Assembly (NCBI GenBank): GCA_944351315.1
Contig: CALVPL010000110.1
Coordinates: 1 to 8,073 of the forward strand
Direction of reading: 5' to 3'
Length of the DNA: 8,073 nt
DNA from: an uncultured Bacilli bacterium
GTDB lineage: Bacteria > Bacillota_I > Bacilli_A > RF39 > UBA660
Of the stretch, positions 1 to 6,500 are shown in pieces. A model generated the notes under the pieces. It ran no database searches. It had not been told where the DNA came from and was given only the letters and a program-made list of their open reading frames with translations. The position numbers were made by a program, and so were the translations under genes. Each line of letters opens with the position of its first letter. Positions within the stretch are counted from its first letter, which is position 1.

Positions 1-645
1 TGGATTTTTATCTCTCCACTGTTTTGCTGTCATACCAAATAACGCTACATTTAAAATATCTGCTTCATCTGAATAAACGTGTTGTTTTTGACTTTCTGTT
101 AAATTCGGAATTATGCATTCTTTTATTGCATCAGTATGAACAACATAATTAACTTTAGATAAAAGTCTTGTTGCGCTCCATTCTATTTTATATTGATATG
201 CTTCATTTGTTTTTAATCTTTCAAACTCTTTTATTAAATACAACTTAAATTCAGGAGATAACCAACTTGCAAATTCAAATGCAATATCTGGATGAGCAAA
301 TGTTCCTTTACTATATTTTCCACTACTTGGGATAATACCCATAGCATTAAAATCTCTTTTCCAACGATTAGGTGTCATAGTGAAACGATTATATCCAACT
401 TCATCAATTTTAATTCTGTGTGATTCCACGGAATTAAAATTTTCATTATTTAGTTCTTCCCATAAATTATAATAATCAAATGAATTTTTATTTGACATCC
501 AATTTCTAATTACTCCAGATGGATCCAAAGGATTTGCTTGTTTTGCTAAATCAGTTAAAGAAATATAATTAACATTTCCTACTCTTAATATACCTATTTT
601 ATTTTCTTTTACTACTATTTCTGTTGTTACTAAATCTTTTTTCAA
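1..645 (-). CDS. KilA-N domain protein, 3' end cut by window edge
   Basis: Reading leftward from TTG at 643-645 gives 215 uninterrupted residues running off the window. The start is chosen because a strong Shine-Dalgarno (AAGGAG, 655-660) lies 9 bases upstream and no ATG fits better. Residues about 15-145 resemble a KilA-N domain, a DNA-binding fold of phages, large DNA viruses and bacterial chromosomes: an N-terminal segment with YISLTDLAK, then GVIRNW and, at about 116-145, FAHPDIAFEFASWLSPEFK followed by a charged helix. The part after it (NYVVHTDAIKE, then EADILNVALFGMTAKQWRD at about 193-211) matches my memory of the C-terminal region of bacterial KilA-N proteins of roughly 270 residues, so perhaps 50-70 residues are missing. 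DNA binding is inferred from the family; the biological role is unknown. It follows secA, where prfB is usual in Firmicutes, which suggests a later insertion. No phage genes are visible beside it. Confidence 0.85.
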   Translation of the reverse strand, partial: MKKDLVTTEIVVKENKIGILRVGNVNYISLTDLAKQANPLDPSGVIRNWMSNKNSFDYYNLWEELNNENFNSVESHRIKIDEVGYNRFTMTPNRWKRDFNAMGIIPSSGKYSKGTFAHPDIAFEFASWLSPEFKLYLIKEFERLKTNEAYQYKIEWSATRLLSKVNYVVHTDAIKECIIPNLTESQKQHVYSDEADILNVALFGMTAKQWRDKNP

Positions 646-680
646 TATTTATCTCTCCTTTCTATTTAAATTTTAAAAAA

Positions 681-706
681 TGTCAACAAATTCATTTTTG
701 TTAACA
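681..706. repeat. Inverted repeat, 10-base arms, possible operator or weak terminator
   Basis: The arms are TGTCAACAAA and TTTGTTAACA around a 6-base loop, with a single mismatch that becomes a G-U pair in minus-strand RNA. On the minus strand the hairpin is followed by six T (675-680), so it could be a weak intrinsic terminator for secA about 100 bases past its stop. It also lies about 35 bases upstream of the KilA-N start, where an operator would sit. The sequence alone cannot decide between the two. Confidence 0.45.
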
Positions 707-747
707 TCCTTTATTTTCAATAAATTTTGTACACTTTTTTCATAATT

Positions 748-773
748 GGTTGACAAGCAATAAATTTGTTACC
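748..773. repeat. Second inverted repeat with a related half-site
   Basis: The arms are GGTTGACAA and TTGTTACC, an imperfect match with one bulged base, around a loop of about 9 bases. The core GTTGACA is also found in the repeat at 681-706. A T6 run (774-779) follows on the plus strand, but no plus-strand gene precedes it, so a plus-strand terminator makes little sense. Two related palindromes about 67 bases apart (centre to centre) upstream of a DNA-binding protein gene would fit autoregulation; this is inference. Confidence 0.35.
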
Positions 774-805
774 TTTTTTAATTTTGATTTTTCCCTTATT
801 TTATG

Positions 806-3292
806 CTACTTTCCACAACAATTCTTATATTTTTTTCCACTCCCACATGGACAAGGATCATTTCTTCCAACCTTTTTTTCTTTTTTTATAGGAGCTCTCT
901 TTTCAGCTTCTTTAGAATCATTTGATTTTCCTTTTATTGTTTGGGTACGGTTTGAATTTTGTTCAATGCTTGCTTTTAATAAAAATTGTGAGATTGTATC
1001 ATCAATTTTGTTTAAAAGTTGTTCAAACATTTCATATCCTTCCATTGTATAAGCTTGTAATGGATTTGTTTGAGCATATTGTCTTAAGAAAATTCCTTCT
1101 TTTAAACCTTCCATTGCATTTAAATGTTCTACCCATAAAGAGTCGATGATTCTTAAAGATATTGCTCTTTCAAATTCTTCAAAATTTGGAGCATCCTTGA
1201 TTTTTAATTCGTAATCTTCATTTACTAAGTTTGTTAAATAATCAATCATTTTTCCTTCATCTAGCTCTTTTATTTCGTCTGACTTAATTTTTTCAGTTTT
1301 TAAATAATTGGTATTTAATTGTTCAACAATTTGATTGATATCTTCTTCCTTAAATTTTCCATCTTCACTAACATGAGAAGTTACGATATCCTCCATGGTA
1401 TTTCTAAATGTTTCTTTTATTGTATCATGGATACTTTCGTTATCAATGATTTGATTTCGTTGTTCATAAATAATTCTTCGTTGTTCATTGACAACATTGT
1501 CATAATCTAATAAGTTTTTACGCATATCAAAGTTGTTTCCTTCAACTTTCTTTTGAGCTGATTCAATAGACTTAGTTAAAGATTTAGAACGAATAGCTTG
1601 ATCTCCTACTAATCCTAAGGCTATGACCATATTTTTTACTTTATCTGTACCAAAACGACGCATTAAATCATCTTCAAATGATACAAAAAATTGACTCATA
1701 CCTGGATCTCCTTGACGACCAGCACGTCCACGTAACTGATTATCAATACGGCGAGATTCATGTCTTTCTGTACCAATTACGCATAAACCGCCTAATTCTT
1801 TTACACCTTCGCCAAGTTTAATATCTGTACCACGTCCTGCCATATTTGTTGCAATGGTGATCGCACCTTTTTCACCTGCTTTAGCAATGATTTCTGCTTC
1901 ACGAGCATGGTTTTTCGCATTTAAAACTTCATGTTTTAACCCTTCTTTTTTTAGCAAGGCTGATAGTTTTTCATTATTTTCAACAGAAATTGTACCTACT
2001 AGGATAGGTTGTCCTGTTTCATGAATTTTTTTAATTGTTTTTACAATAGCTTGATATTTTCCATCTTCGGTAGAATAAACTAAGTCTGGTAAATCTTCAC
2101 GAATTACTGGTTTATTTGTTGGAATTTGAATAACATACATATTGTAAATATTTCTAAATTCTTCTTCTTCGGTTTTTGCTGTACCTGTCATACCAGATAA
2201 CTTATTATACATTCTAAATAAATTTTGGAATGTAATGGTAGCCATTGTTTGAGTTTCTTCATTAATTTTAACGTTTTCTTTAGCTTCAATTGCTTGATGT
2301 AATCCTTCACTAAATTGACGACCTTGCATTAAACGGCCAGTAAAAGGATCAACGATAATGACACTTCCATTATCTACTACATAGTCAACATCTTTTTTAA
2401 ATCCATAATTTGCTTTTAAAGCATTATTAATATGATGAACTAAAGCGGAATTTCCAAAATCATATAGATTTTCTAAATGAAAGAATTTTTCTAATTTTTC
2501 GGCTCCTTTTTCGGTAATTGAAACATTTCTTGTTTTATTATCTACAATATAATCTTCTTCATTCAAACTTTTTACAGCTTTATCAGCATCCATATATAAA
2601 TTTTTGGCATTTTGACGGCCACCAGAAATAATTAATGGTGTTCTTGCTTCATCAATTAAAATTGAGTCTACTTCGTCTACAATACAAAAGTTTAATGGTC
2701 TTTGAACGCGATCTTCTTTTCGAACTACCATGTTGTCTCTTAAATAGTCGAACCCAATTTCATTATTTGTTGAATATAAAATATCACAATCATAAGCTGC
2801 TTTTTTCTCCATTGGATTCATTTCACGCATATTTAACCCAACTGTTAATCCTAAAAATCTAAAAATATTTCCCATCCATTCAGAGTCTCGTTTTGCCAAG
2901 AATTCGTTAACTGTTACAATGTGAACTCCTTTACCATCTAAAGCATTTAAATAAGCTGGCATAGTTTCAGTTAAAGTTTTTCCTTCACCAGTTTTCATTT
3001 CGGCAATATTTCCAAAATGAATAGCTAGTCCACCTAAAATTTGAACATAATATGGTTTTTCTTTTAAAATACGGTAATCGGCTTCTCTTACAACCGCGAA
3101 AGCATCTACGACTAAATCATCTAATTTTTCCCCATTTTCTAATCTCTTTTTAAATTCGTCTGTTTTAGATCGCAATTCATCATCACTTAAAGAGGCCATT
3201 TCTTCTTCTTTAGCAACGATTTGATCTGCTATTTTTTCAAACTTTTTTAATTCTTTATATTCGGAATCAACTAATTTTCTAAATATTCCCAT
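806..3292 (-). CDS. secA: Protein translocase subunit SecA
   Basis: SecA is the cytosolic ATPase motor that pushes preproteins through the SecYEG membrane channel. The product is 828 residues, normal for a Firmicute SecA. Visible landmarks in order: N-terminal MGIFRKLVDS; Walker A TGEGKT (101-106) in the first nucleotide-binding domain; the DEAD-type motif DEVDSILIDEARTP (206-219); the preprotein cross-linking region from about 220; NMAGRGTDI (483-491) and GTERHESRRIDNQLRGRAGR (507-526) in the second motor domain; the helical scaffold and wing domains; and a C-terminal zinc motif with Cys814, Cys816, Cys825 and Cys826 that in known SecAs contacts phospholipid or SecB. The start at 3292 is preferred over an in-frame ATG eight codons upstream: GGAGG (3301-3305) lies 8 bases before it and family members begin at this point. 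All key motifs look intact. hpf lies upstream in the same orientation, separated by one extra gene. Confidence 0.98.
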   Translation of the reverse strand: MGIFRKLVDSEYKELKKFEKIADQIVAKEEEMASLSDDELRSKTDEFKKRLENGEKLDDLVVDAFAVVREADYRILKEKPYYVQILGGLAIHFGNIAEMKTGEGKTLTETMPAYLNALDGKGVHIVTVNEFLAKRDSEWMGNIFRFLGLTVGLNMREMNPMEKKAAYDCDILYSTNNEIGFDYLRDNMVVRKEDRVQRPLNFCIVDEVDSILIDEARTPLIISGGRQNAKNLYMDADKAVKSLNEEDYIVDNKTRNVSITEKGAEKLEKFFHLENLYDFGNSALVHHINNALKANYGFKKDVDYVVDNGSVIIVDPFTGRLMQGRQFSEGLHQAIEAKENVKINEETQTMATITFQNLFRMYNKLSGMTGTAKTEEEEFRNIYNMYVIQIPTNKPVIREDLPDLVYSTEDGKYQAIVKTIKKIHETGQPILVGTISVENNEKLSALLKKEGLKHEVLNAKNHAREAEIIAKAGEKGAITIATNMAGRGTDIKLGEGVKELGGLCVIGTERHESRRIDNQLRGRAGRQGDPGMSQFFVSFEDDLMRRFGTDKVKNMVIALGLVGDQAIRSKSLTKSIESAQKKVEGNNFDMRKNLLDYDNVVNEQRRIIYEQRNQIIDNESIHDTIKETFRNTMEDIVTSHVSEDGKFKEEDINQIVEQLNTNYLKTEKIKSDEIKELDEGKMIDYLTNLVNEDYELKIKDAPNFEEFERAISLRIIDSLWVEHLNAMEGLKEGIFLRQYAQTNPLQAYTMEGYEMFEQLLNKIDDTISQFLLKASIEQNSNRTQTIKGKSNDSKEAEKRAPIKKEKKVGRNDPCPCGSGKKYKNCCGK

Positions 3293-3314
3293 GTTTATAA
3301 CCTCCATCGTTAAC

Positions 3315-3344
3315 ATTTTACCATAAACTCTAGAAAAATAGCAA
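3315..3344 (-). promoter_or_regulatory. secA promoter with extended -10
   Basis: On the minus strand, TTGCTA (3339-3344) is followed after 18 bases by TAAAAT (3315-3320), which is preceded by TGG (3321-3323), an extended -10 element. Initiation near 3308 would leave a leader of only about 15 bases containing the GGAGG. The -35 lies inside the right arm of the upstream gene's terminator hairpin. Confidence 0.65.
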
Positions 3345-3368
3345 AAATTCTTGATTTTTTTAGCTATT
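3333..3368 (-). terminator. Intrinsic terminator of the HExxH gene
   Basis: On the minus strand, AATAGC-T-AAAAA pairs with TTTTT-GCTATT (arms ending at 3368 and 3337, one bulged T), followed by a short T run. The hairpin begins one base after the stop codon at 3370-3372. The stem is AT-rich, so strength is uncertain. Confidence 0.6.
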
Positions 3369-3369
3369 C

Positions 3370-4608
3370 TTATAAAAAATCGTTATTTTCAATCCGCCAA
3401 TTTCTTTTTTGAAGAGTATATTTAGCTATATATTGATAATCTTTTTCTGTAGCAAATAGGATTTGGCTAAATAACTCATCTATTTCTGATTGAGTAAAAT
3501 ACGGTGTATACATATTTAAGAAAGTTTGATATTTATTGGTACTTTTATCTTTTATATTTGTTAATGTATGCCATAGTTCATAAGAATATTTTGTATGATT
3601 CTCTTTATTTTCTATGATGTAATTAATTAAAGTTTCTTCAAAAGACCCTTTTCGATTCGTTAAAGAAATTTCATGGCTTTCATCAATTTTAAAACTTTTA
3701 TAATTTATAGAATTGATATTTGGAAAAGGATTTTTATTTAAAAAAGAATATTTTAAAAAGGTAATAATGATATCTTCTTCGGTTTTGGTTTGATATTTTT
3801 CTTGATAAAGGTTTTCATATATTGCTAAAAAGGAAGTTTTTTGAACATTTATTTGATCTAGAGCATTGGAACTTGTTCGATATTCTAATTCATAAATTTC
3901 CAATAAAAGCTCCTCTAATTTCTTGATTTCATCTTCTTTGGTAGGAAAAGTAGTCTTTAATGTCTGCCAAATTAACGTATAGTTTTTGGAAAACAGACTT
4001 TTTTCAACTTTTTCTTTTCCAATTAATTCGCCAATTAAGGAAATAGCCGATTTTAAATCATCGTAAGAATGATCTTTACTTATAAAAGAACTATATATTT
4101 CTTCATAAAATTGATTGCTTTTTAAATTTTCAAATCCCCAAGATCGATCGGCATGAATTTTTTCATGAAAAAGAGTATTGATGTTTTCTATTTTTATTTC
4201 TTTAGTTTGATTGTTGTATTCTCCTAGCATCGCGATTAATTCTGACTTTTCAAACTGTCCTGTACTCACTTTTATATATCTTGTTGCTAATAAAGTATTT
4301 AAGTAGTCTTTTCCTTGATAATATTTGACATATTCTTCTAAATAATTTTGATAATTTGTTAAAAGATTTCTTTTTTCTTCTGGATTTATATTTTCATTTT
4401 TCTTTAATTCTTCTTCTATTCCTTCTAATAAAAGAGATTTTTTTTGGGAATCGTCATAAGAATCCCAGATGAAAAGATTTTTTATAACACTTGGATTTTC
4501 CAAAAAATAAGAAATTGGATAATATTTTTTTAAAACAAATTGATACATCAAGAACAAACAAAACAAAAAAGTTAATAATACATATATTATTTTCCGCTTT
4601 TTTACCAT
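3370..4608 (-). CDS. Membrane-anchored protein with HExxH zinc-metalloprotease motif
   Basis: I do not recognise this 412-residue protein as a named family. It starts with basic residues (MVKKRKK-like) and one hydrophobic segment at about 7-24, with no obvious cleavage site, so it is probably anchored with the bulk of the protein outside the cell. Residues 148-152 are HEKIH within NTLFHEKIHAD, a match to the HExxH zinc site of metallopeptidases; Glu169 or Glu170 in FYEEIYSS, 17-18 residues on, is a candidate third ligand, as in gluzincins. The following stretch (LKSAISLIGELIGKEKVEK) resembles the helical part after the active site in other uncharacterised Firmicute HExxH proteins. The remainder is Lys/Glu-rich and mostly helical by eye. 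Start: AGGGGG (4614-4619) lies 5 bases upstream. The gene has its own terminator and lies between hpf and secA, which are usually adjacent. Substrate unknown; protease activity is inferred from the motif only. Confidence 0.85.
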   Translation of the reverse strand: MVKKRKIIYVLLTFLFCLFLMYQFVLKKYYPISYFLENPSVIKNLFIWDSYDDSQKKSLLLEGIEEELKKNENINPEEKRNLLTNYQNYLEEYVKYYQGKDYLNTLLATRYIKVSTGQFEKSELIAMLGEYNNQTKEIKIENINTLFHEKIHADRSWGFENLKSNQFYEEIYSSFISKDHSYDDLKSAISLIGELIGKEKVEKSLFSKNYTLIWQTLKTTFPTKEDEIKKLEELLLEIYELEYRTSSNALDQINVQKTSFLAIYENLYQEKYQTKTEEDIIITFLKYSFLNKNPFPNINSINYKSFKIDESHEISLTNRKGSFEETLINYIIENKENHTKYSYELWHTLTNIKDKSTNKYQTFLNMYTPYFTQSEIDELFSQILFATEKDYQYIAKYTLQKRNWRIENNDFL

Positions 4609-4631
4609 AATAGCCCCCTGAATTGGGAACT

Positions 4632-4660
4632 ATACTACAACATTTTATTTAAAATTGCAA
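4632..4660 (-). promoter_or_regulatory. Candidate promoter of the HExxH gene
   Basis: On the minus strand TTGCAA (4655-4660) and TAGTAT (4632-4637) are separated by 17 bases, each matching 4 of 6 consensus bases. An overlapping TATAGT (4629-4634) is closer to the -10 consensus but lies too far from the -35. It falls directly after the hpf terminator, where a promoter is expected. Confidence 0.4.
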
Positions 4661-4679
4661 CTTGATTCTTTTGGCTTAT

Positions 4680-4707
4680 AAAAAGCATATTTTTTCGAAT
4701 ATGCTTT
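4680..4707 (-). terminator. Intrinsic terminator of hpf, overlapping its stop codon
   Basis: AAAGCATATT (4682-4691) and AATATGCTTT (4698-4707) form a perfect 10-base-pair stem with a 6-base loop; on the minus strand it runs into TTTTT. The upstream arm shares two bases with the hpf stop codon (4706-4708). Confidence 0.8.
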
Positions 4708-5230
4708 ATTCAGTATCTATAATACCGTATGAACCATCTTTTCTTTTATATAGTACTGAAATATTATCAGTATTTACATTTTTAAATATAAAGAAATCAT
4801 GGTCCACTAATTCCATTTGTAAAATTGCTTCTTCTTCATCCATTGGTCTTAATTCAATTGTTTTACGACGTGCAATAGATGAATCGTTTTCTTCTTCTTT
4901 TAAATTTTCTAACATTTCATATTGAATAACGTCTTTAAATTTACGACGCATTTTTGTCTTGTTTTTTCTTATTTGTCTTTCTAGTTTATCTATTGTTAAA
5001 TCAATAGCTGTATATAAATTTTCTTCAGAAGTTTCAGATCGTAAAGTGAATTTTGGTGTTGGAATTGTTACTTCAATAATTTGCTCTTTATTTCTTACTC
5101 GAACTACGACATAGGCTTTTAGTTCCGCTGGATTCTCAAAATATTGATCTAACTTTCCTAACTTTTCTTCAATTTGGCTTTTAATAGCCTCTGTTATTTT
5201 CACTTTGTCTCCCCGAATATCTATTCTCAT
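4706..5230 (-). CDS. hpf: Long-form ribosome hibernation-promoting factor
   Basis: The long HPF of Firmicutes binds the 30S subunit and dimerises ribosomes into inactive 100S particles in stationary phase or starvation. The 174-residue product has the long-form layout: an N-terminal S30AE/RaiA domain (about 1-97, beginning MRIDIRGDKVKITEAIK), a charged linker (about 98-120), and the C-terminal dimerisation domain (about 120-174) with RRKTIELRPMDEEEAILQME and FFIFKN, then YKRKDGSYGIID. Length and both domains are typical, so it appears functional. Start at ATG 5228-5230 is supported by AAGGAAGGTGAT ending a few bases upstream. It has its own extended -10 promoter and its own terminator, so it is probably transcribed alone rather than with secA. 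The hpf-secA neighbourhood is common in Firmicutes. Confidence 0.96.
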   Translation of the reverse strand: MRIDIRGDKVKITEAIKSQIEEKLGKLDQYFENPAELKAYVVVRVRNKEQIIEVTIPTPKFTLRSETSEENLYTAIDLTIDKLERQIRKNKTKMRRKFKDVIQYEMLENLKEEENDSSIARRKTIELRPMDEEEAILQMELVDHDFFIFKNVNTDNISVLYKRKDGSYGIIDTE

Positions 5231-5251
5231 GATATCACCTTCCTTATAATC

Positions 5252-5260
5252 ATTATACCA
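5252..5260 (-). promoter_or_regulatory. hpf promoter, consensus extended -10
   Basis: On the minus strand TGGTATAAT is a perfect extended -10 (TATAAT at 5252-5257, TGG at 5258-5260). The -35 position (TAGTTT, 5275-5280) is poor and falls within the csp terminator. The leader would be about 15 bases and carries AAGGAAGGTGAT. No SigB-like or other stress promoter was recognised. Confidence 0.65.
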
Positions 5261-5270
5261 GAAAGGCAGG

Positions 5271-5299
5271 AAAAAAACTACTGTGTAGTAGTCAGTTTT
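5271..5299 (-). terminator. Intrinsic terminator of csp
   Basis: On the minus strand AAAACT-G-ACT pairs with AGT-AGTTTT (arms ending at 5299 and 5274, one bulged G), followed by a T7 run (5271-5277). It starts three bases after the csp stop codon. An alternative pairing ACTACT/AGTAGT uses the same bases. Confidence 0.65.
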
Positions 5300-5302
5300 G
5301 TG

Positions 5303-5518
5303 TTAATTAACAGTATATATTACTTCTTCAACATCGATGGCTTGTAGTCCCTTAGCAGTTTCTATTAATTTAAAATCAACAATATTTCCTTCTTTTAACG
5401 TTTTATACCCGTCTTTGCGAATTGCTGAGTAATGAACAAATATGTCTTCTAAATCGCCATATTCGATAAACCCATACCCCTTCGTATTGTTGAACCACTT
5501 AACAGTTCCTCGTAACAT
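5303..5518 (-). CDS. csp: CspA-family cold-shock protein
   Basis: A small single-domain OB-fold protein that binds single-stranded RNA and DNA and acts as an RNA chaperone. The 71-residue product is close to the family norm (65-70). It has the nucleic-acid-binding motifs RNP1 (KGYGFI, 13-18) and RNP2 (IFVHY, 26-30), and the usual opening GTVKWFNNTKGYGFI at 4-18. The start is placed at ATG 5516-5518: AGGGAG lies 8 bases upstream, whereas the in-frame GTG three codons earlier (5525-5527) directly abuts that site and cannot use it. Family members also begin at this Met. The last residues (about EEVIYTVN) extend slightly past the usual end. Which csp paralogue it is cannot be told from the sequence. 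It is followed by its own terminator and then hpf. Confidence 0.96.
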   Translation of the reverse strand: MLRGTVKWFNNTKGYGFIEYGDLEDIFVHYSAIRKDGYKTLKEGNIVDFKLIETAKGLQAIDVEEVIYTVN

Positions 5519-5844
5519 CTTCTTCACTCCCTTCCTATTACTTTTAATTCCAATACTACTTTATCATGACTATGTATAAACTACAATTAAAATCCATCGA
5601 CAAATTCTGCAGCATGAGCCAATTTTAATTTAAACACATAAACCACGATAGACCTCATTATACTCTCAAAAATTCCCATTATTATATAAGTGGTGCGAAA
5701 AATCCTTTTTTGGCCCCAAAATCACTTTTGAAAGATAAATTATTTTTAAAAAAGTTATTTGAAGGACATTTTCTATGTTTTCACTTCCAGAAAAATTTTT
5801 TGCAAAATAAAAGTGTTATGATTGGTCCGTTGGGTTGTGATAGG
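5519..5844. other. Divergent intergenic region between csp and agrB
   Basis: About 325 AT-rich bases between divergently transcribed genes. It contains the csp ribosome-binding site, a candidate csp promoter (5558-5586), and an interrupted inverted repeat (5571-5592 with 5623-5640: TATGT and AATTAAAA arms, about 30 bases apart). Perfect TATAAT sequences occur on the minus strand at 5657-5662 and 5681-5686, but without -35 elements; if used, they would give csp a leader over 130 bases long. On the plus strand I found no convincing sigma-A promoter for agrB and no clear pair of LytTR/AgrA-type direct repeats. The agrB frame stays open from 5710, but that stretch shows no family similarity. No RNA gene was recognised. 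Confidence 0.5.
5558..5586 (-). promoter_or_regulatory. Candidate csp promoter
   Basis: On the minus strand TTGTAG (5581-5586) and TAAAGT (5558-5563) are spaced 17 bases apart, with TGA (5564-5566) forming an extended -10. Matches are 3 and 4 of 6. The implied leader is about 35 bases. Confidence 0.35.
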
Positions 5845-6450
5845 GTGAAAAAAAAGTTTATTGAAAAATCAATACAACTTATTAAGCAAAATAGAGAAGT
5901 CGAATTACTGGAGGAAAAAAAACTACGTTACGGATTAGAAGCATTTTATAATTTAGCAACAAAAACAATCGTTTTAATATTACTAGCTATTCTATTTGAT
6001 TTCGGTTTGGAACTTTTGCTATTAACTATAATATACTCAACACTTAGATTATATGGTTTTGGAATTCATGCAAAAACAAGCCTTCAATGTTGGCTCACTA
6101 CTATTCCTGTATACATTGGAGGCTGTCTTATAATCAAGTATTGTGAATTTCCTACTACGGTTTCTTATATTATATGGATTTTTGGATTTCTTTCCTTTTT
6201 ATTTTTTGCTCCTGCCGATACTCCTGCTAGGCCTTTAATAAGAAAAAATAAGAGAATAAGAGCTAAAATATTATCTTTAGTAATTTTAACAGCTTATTTA
6301 ATCGTATTTATATATACTAAAAATCCTTTATTTCATAATGCCATTTTATATGCGATCATAATGGAATCGATTGTTATTAATCCAATAATATATAAAATTA
6401 GTAATACACCATTTAATAATTATAAGAGTTTTCAAAAAAATATGGTTTAA
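5845..6450 (+). CDS. agrB: AgrB-type peptide-processing membrane protease
   Basis: AgrB is a membrane cysteine endopeptidase that removes the C-terminal tail of AgrD, helps form the thiolactone ring and takes part in export of the signal. From GTG 5845 the protein has 201 residues, close to the family (about 190-210). His75 and Cys82 in GIHAKTSLQC keep the exact seven-residue spacing of the AgrB catalytic dyad (His77/Cys84 in Staphylococcus aureus). FAPADTPARP (about 122-131) matches the conserved APA...P segment, followed by a basic loop. About five or six hydrophobic segments are visible (about 41-54, 55-67, 87-100, 106-123, 142-158, 164-182). The start is uncertain: the frame is open back to 5710, with TTG 5710 and ATG 5818 as alternatives, but the alignable protein begins at VKKKFIEKS and the ribosome site (GGGTTGTGAT, 5832-5841) is weak. 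The agrD-like gene follows after 50 bases. Confidence 0.92.
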   Translation: MKKKFIEKSIQLIKQNREVELLEEKKLRYGLEAFYNLATKTIVLILLAILFDFGLELLLLTIIYSTLRLYGFGIHAKTSLQCWLTTIPVYIGGCLIIKYCEFPTTVSYIIWIFGFLSFLFFAPADTPARPLIRKNKRIRAKILSLVILTAYLIVFIYTKNPLFHNAILYAIIMESIVINPIIYKISNTPFNNYKSFQKNMV

Positions 6451-6500
6451 ACTTATAAATATAAATTTAAACAAAAAAATAGAAAGGATGTGTGTTCAAT

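Larger units (their letters stand above)
646..805. other. secA / KilA-N intergenic region
   Basis: This AT-rich gap of 160 bases holds two inverted repeats (681-706 and 748-773) and the ribosome-binding site of the KilA-N gene. No good promoter for the KilA-N gene was found. The best weak candidate on the minus strand is TTGTCA (751-756) with TACAAA about 19 bases downstream. No GC-rich terminator follows secA, so KilA-N could be partly transcribed by read-through. Confidence 0.5.

Noticed and set aside
681..686. Perfect TTGACA -35 on the minus strand ahead of the KilA-N gene
   Set aside because: A -10 at normal spacing would fall on the ribosome-binding site (655-660) and no TATAAT-like sequence is there.
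750..2862. Several plus-strand ORFs of 63-100 codons inside secA
   Set aside because: They lie opposite conserved SecA coding sequence, have no recognisable domains and look like by-products of AT-rich composition.
3293..3316. Eight-codon N-terminal extension of secA from an upstream ATG
   Set aside because: The strong GGAGG at 3301-3305 fits only the ATG at 3292, and SecA proteins begin at MGIF-like sequence. The upstream ATG also overlaps the promoter -10.
4662..4925. Plus-strand 87-codon ORF opposite hpf
   Set aside because: It lies antisense to a clear, full-length hpf and includes its terminator; no ribosome site or domain supports it.
5519..5527. GTG start three codons upstream for the cold-shock protein
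   Set aside because: It directly abuts the GGGAG ribosome site, leaving no spacing; the ATG at 5516-5518 has ideal spacing.
5660..5845. AgrA/LytTR-type direct repeats in front of agrB
   Set aside because: Several A-runs followed by GTTATT- or GTTTATT-like words exist, but no pair of matching 9-base repeats at 12-13 base spacing; the similarity is explained by AT-richness.
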